Shown one piece after another: positions 21,427-30,711 of a DNA stretch of 64,000 nt. Position 1 is the first letter of the stretch. Each line of letters begins with the position of its first letter. Where the stretch lies: the NCBI GenBank assembly GCA_030538115.1, contig JAUNUP010000001.1:1-64000 (forward strand), in the 5' to 3' direction. The translations under genes and the position numbers were made by a program. The notes under the pieces are model-generated. The model worked only from the letters and a program-made list of their open reading frames with translations, ran no database searches and was not told where the DNA came from. This DNA is from Dermatophilus congolensis. Its GTDB lineage: Bacteria; Actinomycetota; Actinomycetes; Actinomycetales; Dermatophilaceae.

Positions 21427-23748
21427 ATGCAGATCTGGCCGGGCAAGGCGTACCCGTTGGGCGCCTCTTTCGATGGCACTGGCACGAACTTCGCGATCTT
21501 CTCCGAGATCGCCGAACGCGTCGAGCTGTGCCTCATCGACGACGAAGGTGCAGAGCAGCGCCTGGAACTGACCGAAGTCGACGGTCACGTGTGGCACGCC
21601 TACGTGCCGGGTATCCAGCCGGGGCAGCGGTACGGCTACCGAGTGCACGGGGCTTACGACCCCGCCTCCGGGCACCGCTGCAACCCCAACAAGCTGCTGC
21701 TCGACCCCTACGCCAAGGCGATCGAAGGCGTCGGTAACGGTGACGAGTCGCTGTTCTCGTACAAGTTCGACGACCCCGAGGAGTTCAACGACCTCGACTC
21801 GCTCGGGCATGCGCCGCTCTCCGTGGTGATCAACCCGTTCTTCGACTGGGGCCACGACCGGCCGCCGAAGCACGAGTACCACGACAGCGTCATCTACGAG
21901 GCGCACGTGCGCGGTTTGACGATGACCCACCCGGACATCCCCGAGTCGATCCGGGGCACGTACGCGGCGATAGCGCACCCCTCGATCATCGAGCACCTGA
22001 CAGAGCTGGGTGTCACCGCGATCGAGTTGCTGCCGGTGCACCAGTTCGTGCAGGACTCGCACCTGCTCGAGAAGGGCCTGCGCAACTATTGGGGCTACAA
22101 CACGATCGGATTCCTCGCTCCGCACAACGAGTACTCGTCCTCCGGCTCGCGCGGCCAGCAGGTCACCGAGTTCAAGGCGATGGTCAAGGCGCTGCACGCG
22201 GCCGACATCGAGGTGATCCTCGACGTGGTCTACAACCACACGGCCGAGGGCAACGAGATGGGCCCGACGCTGTGCTTCCGCGGCATCGACAACGCCTCGT
22301 ACTACCGCCTCGTCGACGACGACAAGGCGCACTACTACGACACGACCGGTACGGGTAACAGCCTGCTCATGCGGCACCCGCACGTGCTGCAGCTCATCAT
22401 GGACTCGCTGCGCTACTGGGTCACCGAGATGCACGTCGACGGCTTCAGGTTCGACCTGGCCGCCACGCTGGCGAGGCAGTTCCACGAGGTCGACAAGCTC
22501 TCGGCGTTCTTCGACATCATCCAGCAGGACCCGATCATCAGTCAGGTCAAGCTCATCGCGGAGCCGTGGGACCTGGGCGACGGTGGCTATCAGGTCGGCA
22601 ACTTCCCGCCCTTGTGGACGGAGTGGAACGGCAAGTACCGCGACACGGTGCGCGACTACTGGCGCGGCGAGGCTGCGGCCCTGTCGGAGTTCGCCTCGCG
22701 CATCACCGGGTCCTCCGACCTCTACGCGCACTCGGGCCGCTGGCCCATGGCGTCGATCAACTTCATCATCGCCCACGACGGGTTCACGCTGCGTGACCTC
22801 GTCAGCTACAACCACAAGCACAACAGCGCCAACGGCGAGGACGGCAACGACGGCGAGAGCCACAACCGTTCGTGGAACTGCGGTGAGGAGGGGCCGACCG
22901 ACGACCCCGAGATCCGCAAGCTCCGGCTGCGCCAGATGCGCAACTTCCTCACCACGCTCTTGGTGAGTCAGGGCGTGCCGATGATCGCCCACGGCGACGA
23001 GCTGGGGCGCACCCAGGGCGGCAACAACAACGTCTACTGCCAGGACAACGAGATCGCCTGGATCGACTGGGACCTCGACCACGACCAAGAGAAGATGGTC
23101 GAGTTCACCAAGCGGATCATCGCGCTGCGCGCCAAACACCCTGTTTTCCGTCGCCGACGCTTCTTCCAGGGCAGCGCGGACCACGGTGGCATGTCCGAGC
23201 GTGGCGACATCGTGTGGCTGCGGGTCGACGGCACCGAGATGGTCGACGACGACTGGAGCACGGGCTACGCCCGCACGCTCGCGGTCTATCTCAACGGTGA
23301 CGGCATCTCGACACCCGACGAGCGTGGCCGCCCGGTCGTCGACGACGACTTCATCCTCATGTTCAACGCCCACAGCGAGCCCGTCGAATACACGATCCCG
23401 GCGGAGTTCGACAATGTGCTGTGGTCGGAGGCCGTCAACACCGCGGTGGAGGCCGGACGTCCGCAAGACGCGACCGCGCACCTGCCCGGTTCGACGATCG
23501 CCGTAGCGGGCCGTTCGATCCTCGTGCTGCAGAGCGAGCCGATCCCCGAGCCCGACGCCGTGGTGCACGAGGGCGACACTCCGGAGCGCCTACCGGAACT
23601 CCCGGAGGAGGAGAAGCCGACGCCGACCGCCGCGATCGCCGCGGAGGTGGCGGCAAAGGCAGAGGCGGCCGACGCGGACACGACGCCTCTGGAGAAGCCG
23701 AAGACCAAGCCGAGGCAGAAGAAGAAGCCGAAGCCCGCCTCCGACTGA
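21427..23748 (+). CDS. glgX: Glycogen debranching enzyme GlgX (isoamylase type)
   Basis: A 773-residue GH13 enzyme that removes alpha-1,6 branches from glycogen limit dextrins. The N-terminal carbohydrate-binding module 48 begins WPGKAYPLGASFDGTGTNFAIFS. The catalytic barrel has DVVYNHTAEG, nucleophile Asp343 in FRFDLA (with Arg341), acid/base Glu379 in AEPWD and the transition-state Asp451 in AHDGFTL. The GlgX hallmark YNHKHN follows. A Lys/Pro/Ala-rich tail of about 60 residues (ending KPKTKPRQKKKPK) exceeds the usual family length. Start: ATG with GGAAGGG at good spacing. No other glycogen gene is adjacent, although two glucokinases lie further on. Confidence 0.95.
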   Translation: MQIWPGKAYPLGASFDGTGTNFAIFSEIAERVELCLIDDEGAEQRLELTEVDGHVWHAYVPGIQPGQRYGYRVHGAYDPASGHRCNPNKLLLDPYAKAIEGVGNGDESLFSYKFDDPEEFNDLDSLGHAPLSVVINPFFDWGHDRPPKHEYHDSVIYEAHVRGLTMTHPDIPESIRGTYAAIAHPSIIEHLTELGVTAIELLPVHQFVQDSHLLEKGLRNYWGYNTIGFLAPHNEYSSSGSRGQQVTEFKAMVKALHAADIEVILDVVYNHTAEGNEMGPTLCFRGIDNASYYRLVDDDKAHYYDTTGTGNSLLMRHPHVLQLIMDSLRYWVTEMHVDGFRFDLAATLARQFHEVDKLSAFFDIIQQDPIISQVKLIAEPWDLGDGGYQVGNFPPLWTEWNGKYRDTVRDYWRGEAAALSEFASRITGSSDLYAHSGRWPMASINFIIAHDGFTLRDLVSYNHKHNSANGEDGNDGESHNRSWNCGEEGPTDDPEIRKLRLRQMRNFLTTLLVSQGVPMIAHGDELGRTQGGNNNVYCQDNEIAWIDWDLDHDQEKMVEFTKRIIALRAKHPVFRRRRFFQGSADHGGMSERGDIVWLRVDGTEMVDDDWSTGYARTLAVYLNGDGISTPDERGRPVVDDDFILMFNAHSEPVEYTIPAEFDNVLWSEAVNTAVEAGRPQDATAHLPGSTIAVAGRSILVLQSEPIPEPDAVVHEGDTPERLPELPEEEKPTPTAAIAAEVAAKAEAADADTTPLEKPKTKPRQKKKPKPASD

Positions 23749-23770
23749 GTCGGGCTCGGCGCAGCAGTAC

Positions 23771-23818
23771 GCAGAATTCGTCGCCTCTCCCTCACCAGGG
23801 GGAGGCGACGAATTCTGC
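23771..23818. terminator. Bidirectional terminator between glgX and the hydrolase
   Basis: A perfect 17-bp stem, GCAGAATTCGTCGCCTC (23771-23787) with its complement at 23802-23818. It overlaps the last codons of the converging hydrolase gene. Confidence 0.65.
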
Positions 23819-25036
23819 GACGACCCTCTCCCAGCGGACCGTGTCGGTGTTCCACTCTTTGACGTGGCGCGCGACCTGCCACTCTTCGTAGCGCACAAGG
23901 TCGGGGCGGCAGGCGGCGAGTTTCTGAGACGGGCCGACCGGCACGAAGTCGTCGGCGACGGAGTGGATGAGCAATATCGGGTGGTGCAATTCGTCGCTGC
24001 GTACCTGCCAGCTCGTGCGGGCGACATCGATGGGTTCGTGCACGCCGACGAGGTGCCGCGCCCAGCGGGTGCCGATCATGCCTTGGGCGAGAACCGCTAG
24101 CGGGTTGGGCACGTGGCGCAGGCGCGCCTGGTGGGCGATGACGTCGACCCAGTCGATTACCGGACTGTCGAGCACGACCCGGCTGACCACGGACGACAGC
24201 GGCGACAGGTCGAGCATCTGCAGCACGATCGCTCCGCCCATCGACCAGCCGAACAGCACCACTTCGGTGGCGCCGTGGGTGGTGGCGTACTGCACGGCCG
24301 ATTCGACGTCGCGCCATTCGGACAAGCCGAGGTTGTAGAGGCCGTCGGGGCTTGCGGGAGCGCCGTGGCCGTTGCGGTACTCGGAGATGAGTACGTCGAA
24401 ACCCTGGTCGTGCAGTACCGGCACGGCACGTAGCGTTTCGTGGCGGGTGGCTCCCCTGCCGTGGACGAGCACGGCCCAACGGCTCGCGGCCGGGGGCGGG
24501 GTGCCCGGCCGGGCGGGGTCGTTCGCGGGGATGTACCAGGCCGGCAGCGGGCCGACCTCTGAATCGACGTGCACGTTGGTGCAGGTCACATCGAAGACGG
24601 CGTCGGGATCGGTGGCGTAGTAGTAGCCGTCCCACCGCGCGGGCCCGGTGACCGGTGTGCCGAAGTCGACCACCTCGATCGGGCGGGTGACCGTGCCTGC
24701 CGCCGAGTCGTGGTCGACGATCTCGCCGAGGCGCAGGTGCCCGGTGCCGCCGCTGAACCACAGGCCGTAGCGGCCGGGCACGGTCGTCTCGATGTTGGCC
24801 TCAAGGGTGAGCGTGCCCGCGTCCTCGTCGATGTCGGTGACGATCACGTTGTCGGGGCGGCTCCGCTCCGGGGTGAGCAGCATCCGGGCGAGGTAGGCGC
24901 CGGCTCCGAACCAGCTCGCCGAGGCCGCGGCCATGGTGGCACCTGCGATGCCGCCGGCGAGGGCGAGCGACCGCTTGTGGGCGGCCAACGGATGGGAGTC
25001 GGGCACTCCTCCATGGTGGCAGCCGCACCTGGACAT
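23792..25036 (-). CDS. Membrane-anchored alpha/beta hydrolase
   Basis: A 414-residue protein with one N-terminal membrane segment (about residues 22-50, LALAGGIAGATMAAASASW...) and a large hydrolase domain. The oxyanion region is VLVHGRGATRHE, the nucleophile elbow is GWSMGG, the acid is in SVADDFVP and the His is probably that in VARHVKEW. Similar actinobacterial proteins are annotated as alpha/beta fold hydrolases or prolyl-oligopeptidase-like; the substrate is unknown. The start is uncertain: the ATG at 25036 has no clear RBS, while a GTG ten codons further in directly abuts GGAGGA. It is divergent from the DNA ligase gene. Confidence 0.8.
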   Translation of the reverse strand: MSRCGCHHGGVPDSHPLAAHKRSLALAGGIAGATMAAASASWFGAGAYLARMLLTPERSRPDNVIVTDIDEDAGTLTLEANIETTVPGRYGLWFSGGTGHLRLGEIVDHDSAAGTVTRPIEVVDFGTPVTGPARWDGYYYATDPDAVFDVTCTNVHVDSEVGPLPAWYIPANDPARPGTPPPAASRWAVLVHGRGATRHETLRAVPVLHDQGFDVLISEYRNGHGAPASPDGLYNLGLSEWRDVESAVQYATTHGATEVVLFGWSMGGAIVLQMLDLSPLSSVVSRVVLDSPVIDWVDVIAHQARLRHVPNPLAVLAQGMIGTRWARHLVGVHEPIDVARTSWQVRSDELHHPILLIHSVADDFVPVGPSQKLAACRPDLVRYEEWQVARHVKEWNTDTVRWERVVAEFVASPW

Positions 25037-25133
25037 TGCGTGGATGGCACGTGTGCGAGCCGTCCGTAGTAGACGGATTTCCAGCGCTTTGTCCGCGTCG
25101 AAGCAACGGGCCCGTGCAGGTCACAATGGCGTC

Positions 25134-26234
25134 ATGCGCCTGCCGATCGAGTTGCCCGTCTCCCCCATGCTGGCCAAGGCCGTGGAGACCGTGCCGACGC
25201 ACGCTCCTCTCCCCCGCGGCGCGAAACCCGACCCCGAGGCACCTGGCCTGGCCTACGAGCCGAAGTGGGACGGATTTCGGTGCATCGTGCTGCGCGACGG
25301 CGACGAGATCGAACTGGCGAGCCGTGGCAAGAAACCGTTGACCAGGTATTTTCCGGAAGTCGTGGAGCTGGTTCGCGAGCACCTGCCGGAGCGATTGGCG
25401 TTGGACTGCGAGATCGTGGTGCGGCGCGGCGAGCCGGGGGCACAGCGATTCGACTGGGAGATGCTCTCGGCCCGCATCCACCCGGCAGCCTCGCGTATCG
25501 AGAAACTCTCGCGCGAGACTCCGGCCGAGCTCGTCGCGTTCGACCTGCTCGCAGTGGGTGACGAGTCGCTCATGGAGCTGCCCTTCGGGGCGCGCCGCGA
25601 GCGGTTGGAGGCGATCTTCGCGTCGATCACGTCTCCGGCGCTGCACCTGACTCGGCTCACCCGCGACCACGCGGAGGCAGAGCGCTGGTTCGAGCACTTC
25701 GAGGGCGCAGGCCTCGACGGGGTCGTGGCTAAGCCGCTCGATGCTCCGTACGCGCCGGGTAAGCGCACGATGCTGAAGATCAAGCACCACCGCAGCGCCG
25801 AGGCCGTCGTCGTCGGATATCGGGTGCACAAGTCGGGCGAGGGCGTCGGCTCGCTGCTTCTCGGCCTGGCCGAACCCGGCACCGACGGAGAACCCGTGTA
25901 CCGCAACGTCGGTGGCATCGTCTCGTTCACGAACGCCAGGCGGCTCGAACTCGTCGACGAACTCGAACCGCTGGTCGTCCGTGACGACGACGGTGAGGTC
26001 GCGCACGCCGAGACCGACCGGTCGCGTTTCTCCAGCGCCAAGGACGTCTCGTTCGTGCCGCTGCGCCCCGAGCGGGTCGTCGAGGTCGCGTTCGACCAGC
26101 TCGAAGGGCAGCGGTTCAGGCACGCGGTCACGTTCGTGCGCTGGCGCCCCGACCGCGACCCCGCCTCCTGCACCCTCGACCAGATAGACGTGGCCCCCGC
26201 CTACGACCTCTCCGAGGTGCTGCAGGGCGAGTGA
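25134..26234 (+). CDS. ATP-dependent DNA ligase (LigC/LigD ligase-domain type)
   Basis: A 366-residue ligase. The nucleotidyltransferase motif is PKWDGFRC, with adenylated Lys44; motif III/IIIa (AFDLLA), motif IV (GLDGVVAK) and motif V (MLKIKHHR) follow in order, and a C-terminal OB-fold ends the protein. The length and motifs match mycobacterial LigC, a backup ligase used in end joining and repair. It stands alone; the polymerase partner domain is encoded separately at 29011-30093 and no Ku gene is in the window. The ATG at 25134 has no RBS; CACAAT lies 6 bases before it, so a leaderless message is possible. Confidence 0.9.
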   Translation: MRLPIELPVSPMLAKAVETVPTHAPLPRGAKPDPEAPGLAYEPKWDGFRCIVLRDGDEIELASRGKKPLTRYFPEVVELVREHLPERLALDCEIVVRRGEPGAQRFDWEMLSARIHPAASRIEKLSRETPAELVAFDLLAVGDESLMELPFGARRERLEAIFASITSPALHLTRLTRDHAEAERWFEHFEGAGLDGVVAKPLDAPYAPGKRTMLKIKHHRSAEAVVVGYRVHKSGEGVGSLLLGLAEPGTDGEPVYRNVGGIVSFTNARRLELVDELEPLVVRDDDGEVAHAETDRSRFSSAKDVSFVPLRPERVVEVAFDQLEGQRFRHAVTFVRWRPDRDPASCTLDQIDVAPAYDLSEVLQGE

Positions 26235-26341
26235 TCACGCTGCACGCGAATGCATCTCGACTCGTATGTGAGGTACATCACATGGGGGCGGTGCAGCGTT
26301 TTCGGTGCCTCATCGCGTCTGAGGGGTAGGAGGTGACGCGG

Positions 26342-26839
26342 ATGAGCCTGGAGGAGTTTCTGGCCCAGCACGGGCAGGCGATGTTGCGCCTCGGCGTGAT
26401 GCTGACCGGCAGCACGCCCGACGCCGAAGACCTCCTTCAGAGCACTCTCACGCGGCTCTGGCCCCAGTGGGACCGGGTGGAGGGGTCCCGGTCCCCTGGG
26501 GCGTACGCCAAGCGGGCGCTCGTGAACACGTTCACGTCGTCGCGTCGGCGCATCAACCGCGAGGTGCCGTGGCTCGAGGGGCTCGACCCCGCCGACTCAC
26601 GGGTGCCGCGTGGCTCCGATACCGACGAGGCGTGGGAGTGGCTGGCGACGCTTCCGCCCACGCAGCGCGCGGTGCTCGCCCTTCGCTACTACGAAGACCT
26701 CTCCGACGCCGAGATCGGCGAGTACCTCGACTGCTCGACCTCCACGGTGCGGAGCAACGCCGCCCGGGCGCTGGCGAGCCTGCGCACGCGATTCGGCGAC
26801 GACCACGACCCGTCACGCGCCGAGGAGGTGACCCGATGA
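26342..26839 (+). CDS. SigE-family ECF RNA polymerase sigma factor
   Basis: A 165-residue extracytoplasmic-function sigma factor of the actinobacterial SigE-like group. Region 2 spans about residues 8-75 (LMLTGSTPDAEDLLQSTLTRLW is the core), and region 4 spans about 100-155 with the helix-turn-helix DAEIGEYLDCSTSTVRSNAARAL. The ATG at 26342 is preferred: GGAGG lies nine bases upstream, whereas the GTG at 26333 falls inside that site. It overlaps the next gene by ATGA, so the two are coupled. The neighbour is a membrane protein that probably acts as its anti-sigma factor or sensor. Confidence 0.92.
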   Translation: MSLEEFLAQHGQAMLRLGVMLTGSTPDAEDLLQSTLTRLWPQWDRVEGSRSPGAYAKRALVNTFTSSRRRINREVPWLEGLDPADSRVPRGSDTDEAWEWLATLPPTQRAVLALRYYEDLSDAEIGEYLDCSTSTVRSNAARALASLRTRFGDDHDPSRAEEVTR

Positions 26840-27999
26840 CCGACCACGAGAAGCTGCTCCGACGCACCTTCGCAGCCCACGAACCACGACTCGACTCGGC
26901 GAGCGAGTCCGAGATGTTCGCCAGAATCGCGGCCGCGGTCACCGGCGGCGCGAACACGGGCGATCGCGACGGGCACGACGACACGGGCGCGGGTCACGGG
27001 CTCGACCACGGCGACAACTCCGGCTCGGGACGTGGGGAGGCGCGCGGCGGTATCGCCGAGGTGACCCCGATCCGCTCCGTCGGTCGCCCGTACCCTCCGC
27101 ACGACGGCACGTGGACGCCGGCCGACCTGTCGTTCACCGACGAGCAGCCGAAGGGCCGTCGCTTCTGGTGGGCGGGCGCTGCGGCGGGCATCGTGCTGGC
27201 GACGGCGGTCGCCTTCGCGACGATCACCCTCCCCGGGCTGGACAACCTCGTGGGAACGAGGATCGGCCCGACCCCGACGATGACAGCCGCCCCGATGCCG
27301 ACCCCGACTCCGTCGGATTCGTCTCCCGTGCAGCGCGTCGACTGGCCTGCGACGCCCGGACCGCTCACGCGGGAGCAGGCATCGACGGTCCTGGCAGGCA
27401 TGGACGAGGCACTTCGCGCGGTCGGCACGATGCGTGTCACGCAGCCGACCGATACGTCGATGCCCGACCCGACTCCCCCGATCGTGCACGAGATCGACGT
27501 ACGACAGCCGACGGACCTGCGCCTGCAGAGCGTGAACTGGATGATCCACATCGGCCCGGACCACTGGGTGCACGAGGCGAGTGCTGACAAGCCCGAGTCG
27601 ACCGACATGGTCTGGGTTCAATGGCCCGAGAAACAGTCATTGCCGCCCCTCGGCAGTGGCCTGAGCCTGCTCCCGTTCCAGTGGGAGTCGATCTGGCTGG
27701 GCAGCCCCGAGGTCATCGGTACCGATCGCATCCGTGGAGGGGCGGAGGTGATCGGCACCGAGACCATCCAGGGTGTCCGAGCCATCCACTACCGGTTCAC
27801 CGTCGAGCTGGGTGACGGCATGGGAGGGCCGACGATGCCGACGACCCTCGACACATGGGTCGCGCCGGACGGCAAGGTCGTTCGGGCCGGATTCAGCACG
27901 AGCGCGGACGAGCCGCAGCAGATGGTCGCGAAGATCGAGTACGGAGTCGACGTCTCGATCCAGCCCCCACCGCCAGGCGAGGTTGAACTCAGCCAGTAG
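26836..27999 (+). CDS. Single-pass membrane protein, probable anti-sigma/sensor partner
   Basis: A 387-residue protein translationally coupled to the sigma factor (ATGA overlap, RBS GAGGAGGTG). A cytoplasmic N-terminal region of about 112 residues starts TDHEKLLRRTFAAHE and contains a His/Gly/Asp-rich stretch (DGHDDTGAGHGLDHGDN). One membrane helix (about 115-137, FWWAGAAAGIVLATAVAFA) is followed by a Pro/Thr linker and an extracytoplasmic domain of about 230 residues. That domain has paired beta-strand patterns (ALRAVGTMRVTQ, DLRLQSVNWMIHIG, WVAPDGKVVRAGFST) like LolA/LppX-type beta-cups that bind lipids, though this is only a resemblance. No zinc-binding HxxxCxxC anti-sigma motif is visible. 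Confidence 0.75.
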   Translation: MTDHEKLLRRTFAAHEPRLDSASESEMFARIAAAVTGGANTGDRDGHDDTGAGHGLDHGDNSGSGRGEARGGIAEVTPIRSVGRPYPPHDGTWTPADLSFTDEQPKGRRFWWAGAAAGIVLATAVAFATITLPGLDNLVGTRIGPTPTMTAAPMPTPTPSDSSPVQRVDWPATPGPLTREQASTVLAGMDEALRAVGTMRVTQPTDTSMPDPTPPIVHEIDVRQPTDLRLQSVNWMIHIGPDHWVHEASADKPESTDMVWVQWPEKQSLPPLGSGLSLLPFQWESIWLGSPEVIGTDRIRGGAEVIGTETIQGVRAIHYRFTVELGDGMGGPTMPTTLDTWVAPDGKVVRAGFSTSADEPQQMVAKIEYGVDVSIQPPPPGEVELSQ

Positions 28000-28014
28000 G
28001 CGGACGCCCCGGCC

Positions 28015-28072
28015 CGGCGGGGCGGGGGATCCCACAGGCTTCAGGGGGTTTGTGGGCTCCCCCGCCCCGCCG
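28015..28072. terminator. Bidirectional terminator
   Basis: A 22-bp stem with a single mismatch (arms 28015-28036 and 28051-28072; arm starts CGGCGGGGCGGGGGATC) lies between two converging genes and overlaps the last codons of the EamA gene. Confidence 0.7.
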
Positions 28073-28970
28073 GAGGTCGGTGCGCGCGGCTCGAGACTCC
28101 GAGGGCGTTCGCGGCGACGACGATGACGATGCCCAGCCATTCGTGGCCGTCCAGCACTTGGCCGAGTACGAGCAGGCCGGAGACGGCCGCGAAGACCGGG
28201 TGGATGCTCATCAGCACCCCGAACACGGGTGCTGTAAGGCGACGGAGGGCGATGATGTCGAGCGCGTACGGGATCGCGGACGAGAGCACGCCCGCTGCGG
28301 CTCCCAAGGCGAACGGCTGCCAACCGATCTCGCCTGCGAGCGCCCGCGAGCCGAGGACGACGAGAGCGGGCACGTACACCAGCGTCGATAAACCCATTGC
28401 GAGAGCCGTCGCCTGGATCCCGGGCAGACGTTGCCCCGCGAGTCGGCTGAGGAGGATGTAGGCAGCCCAGCAGACGCCCCCTCCGAGAGCGAGTGCGATG
28501 CCGAGGACGTTGCTGCTCGGCCCCGGGAGTACCAGCACGTACACGCCGATGCCTGCGGCCACGGCAACGACCAGATCCATGCGTGTGCGTGATCCGACCA
28601 GGCCGAGCACAAGCGGGCCCAGAAGCTCGAGCGTCACGGTCAAGCCGAGACCGATGCGCGAGAACGCCGCGTAGATGAACAGGTTCATCGATGCCAGCGC
28701 GGCGGCGAGCAGGAGTACCGGCCACCACTGTGACCAGGTCAGACGCCGGATCGGAGGCCGCGCTATCGGCAACAGCACGCACGCGCCGACGAGCTGACGC
28801 ATCCCGACCACGCCGGCCGGGCCGAGCGCCGGGATGGCGAGCACCCCCAATCCTGCCCCTACCTGGGTGCTCGCGGCCGAGGTGAGCACGAGAGCAGTGC
28901 CGAACCCTGCCCCGGAGGGGCGAACGCGGTGGCTCGATGACGGATCGGGTTCAGGCACGGGCTTGCTCAT
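28041..28970 (-). CDS. EamA/DMT-family exporter (RhtA-like)
   Basis: A 309-residue membrane protein with ten predicted helices in two EamA repeats, for example VLLLAAALASMNLFIYAAFSR and ALALGGGVCWAAYILLSRLAG. The motif SAIPYALDIIALRRL and the SIHPVFAAVSGLLVLGQ segment are characteristic of RhtA-type threonine/homoserine exporters, so amino-acid or metabolite efflux is likely. GGAGG directly abuts the ATG at 28970, so a GTG four codons later is an alternative start. The gene follows the LigD-type polymerase on the same strand after 40 bases. Confidence 0.85.
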   Translation of the reverse strand: MSKPVPEPDPSSSHRVRPSGAGFGTALVLTSAASTQVGAGLGVLAIPALGPAGVVGMRQLVGACVLLPIARPPIRRLTWSQWWPVLLLAAALASMNLFIYAAFSRIGLGLTVTLELLGPLVLGLVGSRTRMDLVVAVAAGIGVYVLVLPGPSSNVLGIALALGGGVCWAAYILLSRLAGQRLPGIQATALAMGLSTLVYVPALVVLGSRALAGEIGWQPFALGAAAGVLSSAIPYALDIIALRRLTAPVFGVLMSIHPVFAAVSGLLVLGQVLDGHEWLGIVIVVAANALGVSSRAHRPPAGRGSPQTP

Positions 28971-29010
28971 CCTCCGATTCTGGCCGCTGCCCGATCACGA
29001 ACCCAGTCGG

Positions 29011-30093
29011 CTATTTCTCCGACTTCGGGGTGACCCCGTCGGCCTCCCAGTTGGCGGCGTTCTTCTTGCTCGGCTGAACCCGTGGCGGTTCGCCAGGCAT
29101 TTTCGGGTGGTCGGGCGGGAAGTTCAGTTCACCGAGGCCGCGTTCGAGGTCTGCCTCCCAGAGCGCGTAGGCCTGGGTGATGTTGCCGACGTTCTGCGGG
29201 GTTGCCATGTTGGCCCACGCGTCGCCCTGGTCGGCGACGATGTCAGGCACGGTGCGCACGGTGAAGCGCGCGGGGTCGACGGTCGGCAGTTCGTCCCAGG
29301 TCACGGGCATCGACACTCGCGCTCCTGCGACGACGCGGGGGCTGTAGGCGCCGGCGATGGTGCGGTCGCGGCAGGCCTGGTTGTAGTCGAGAAAGATACG
29401 GTCGCCCCGCTCCTCTTTCCACCACGCGGTGGTGACCAGGTCGGGAAGACGCCGCTCCAACTCCCGCGCGATACCGATGACGGCGTGGCGCACGTCGAGG
29501 AATTCGTGGGTGCGCTCGATCCGCGAGTACACGTGGATGCCGCGGCTGCCGCTCGTCTTGGCCCACGCCACCAGGCCGAGTTCGGCCATGAGATCGCGCA
29601 TGCCTTGGGCCGCTGTGACGATGTCGGAGAAGGGGCGGCCGGGCTGAGGGTCGAAGTCGATGCGGATCTCGTCGACGTGGTCGTTGTCGTCGGCGAGCAC
29701 GGGCCACGGGTGAAACGTGACGGTGTTCATCTGTGCGGCCCAGACGGCGGTGGCGATCTCGTCGATGACGAGCTGCGGGTGTGACCTGCCGGACGGGTAG
29801 GTGCACATCGTGGTGGCGGCCCACTCGGGCGCGCCCTTCGGAGGGTTCTTGGAGTAGAACATCTCGCCGTCGACGCCCCCGCGAACGCGCTGCAGCGCGA
29901 CGGGCCTGTCGCCGTTGGCGGCCATGAACGGCTCGGCCACTGCGACCAGGTACTTCGCGAGGTCGAGCTTGGTCACGGGAGCCCCGTCGCCGGCGTCGGG
30001 CCACACGGCCTTGTCCGGACTGGAGATCCGCACGGCACGCGCGGGCTCCTCCGCAGAACCAGGAACCTCGAGTGTGACCGCATCCGATGCCAT
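29011..30093 (-). CDS. LigD-type DNA polymerase/primase (NHEJ polymerase domain)
   Basis: A 360-residue protein of the archaeo-eukaryotic primase superfamily, as found in the polymerase domain of LigD. Metal-binding Asp146 and Asp148 are in IDFDPQPG; the nucleotide-binding SGSRGIHVY motif and the third acidic site (FLDYNQ) follow. In end joining, this domain adds ribonucleotides at broken ends. Here it is a stand-alone gene; the ligase is separate at 25134-26234 and no Ku or nuclease domain is in the window. RBS: GGAG upstream of the ATG at 30093. The C-terminal 60 residues are basic and Pro-rich. It is divergent from msrB. Confidence 0.92.
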   Translation of the reverse strand: MASDAVTLEVPGSAEEPARAVRISSPDKAVWPDAGDGAPVTKLDLAKYLVAVAEPFMAANGDRPVALQRVRGGVDGEMFYSKNPPKGAPEWAATTMCTYPSGRSHPQLVIDEIATAVWAAQMNTVTFHPWPVLADDNDHVDEIRIDFDPQPGRPFSDIVTAAQGMRDLMAELGLVAWAKTSGSRGIHVYSRIERTHEFLDVRHAVIGIARELERRLPDLVTTAWWKEERGDRIFLDYNQACRDRTIAGAYSPRVVAGARVSMPVTWDELPTVDPARFTVRTVPDIVADQGDAWANMATPQNVGNITQAYALWEADLERGLGELNFPPDHPKMPGEPPRVQPSKKNAANWEADGVTPKSEK

Positions 30094-30160
30094 GTCTGAC
30101 TCCTGCCGTGGGTTCGGAATGAACTCGCGCTAACGGGTTGTAGTAGGGAGCATGGCACCC

Positions 30161-30601
30161 ATGAACAACGGATCGTCGAATTCGCAGCCCGACTCCGGCA
30201 CCTACCCGGTGACCAAGACCGAAGAGCAGTGGCGCGAGATGCTCTCTCCGCTGGAGTTTCAGGTGTTGCGGCTCGCGGGCACCGAGCGGCCGTTCACGGG
30301 CGAGTACACCGACACCACCACCGAAGGCGTGTACCGATGCCGCGCCTGTGACGCCGAACTGTTCCGCAGCGAGACCAAATTCGCGAGCCACTGCGGTTGG
30401 CCGTCGTTCTACGCTCCGCTGGCCGCCGACCGGGTCGAGTACATCGAAGACACCTCGCTCGGCATGCGCCGCGTCGAGGTGCGCTGTGCCTCCTGCGGCT
30501 CACACCTCGGCCACGTCTTCGAGGGCGAGGGCTACCCCACCCCCACCGACCAGCGCTACTGCATCAACTCCGTCTGCCTCACGCTGGACGAGGCGCAGTA
30601 G
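30161..30601 (+). CDS. msrB: Peptide-methionine (R)-S-oxide reductase
   Basis: A 146-residue MsrB that repairs R-methionine sulfoxide in proteins. Zinc ligands CRAC and CASC, the HCGWPSFY block, and the catalytic cysteine in RYCINS are all present. The start is chosen at the second ATG: AGGGAG lies 10 bases before it, while the ATG at 30152 is only one base from that site. In M. tuberculosis msrB lies near hemQ as well, which matches the next gene. Confidence 0.95.
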   Translation: MNNGSSNSQPDSGTYPVTKTEEQWREMLSPLEFQVLRLAGTERPFTGEYTDTTTEGVYRCRACDAELFRSETKFASHCGWPSFYAPLAADRVEYIEDTSLGMRRVEVRCASCGSHLGHVFEGEGYPTPTDQRYCINSVCLTLDEAQ

Positions 30602-30711
30602 CGCCTGCACGGTCGCTGCGCGCCCGTAGTTCCGCGGCACACGTTCGTCGACCCGTCACCGGTGTCGCACCTGTGCCACGGAACACTGGCCGGTTGCGTT
30701 CGTCGTGCGGG

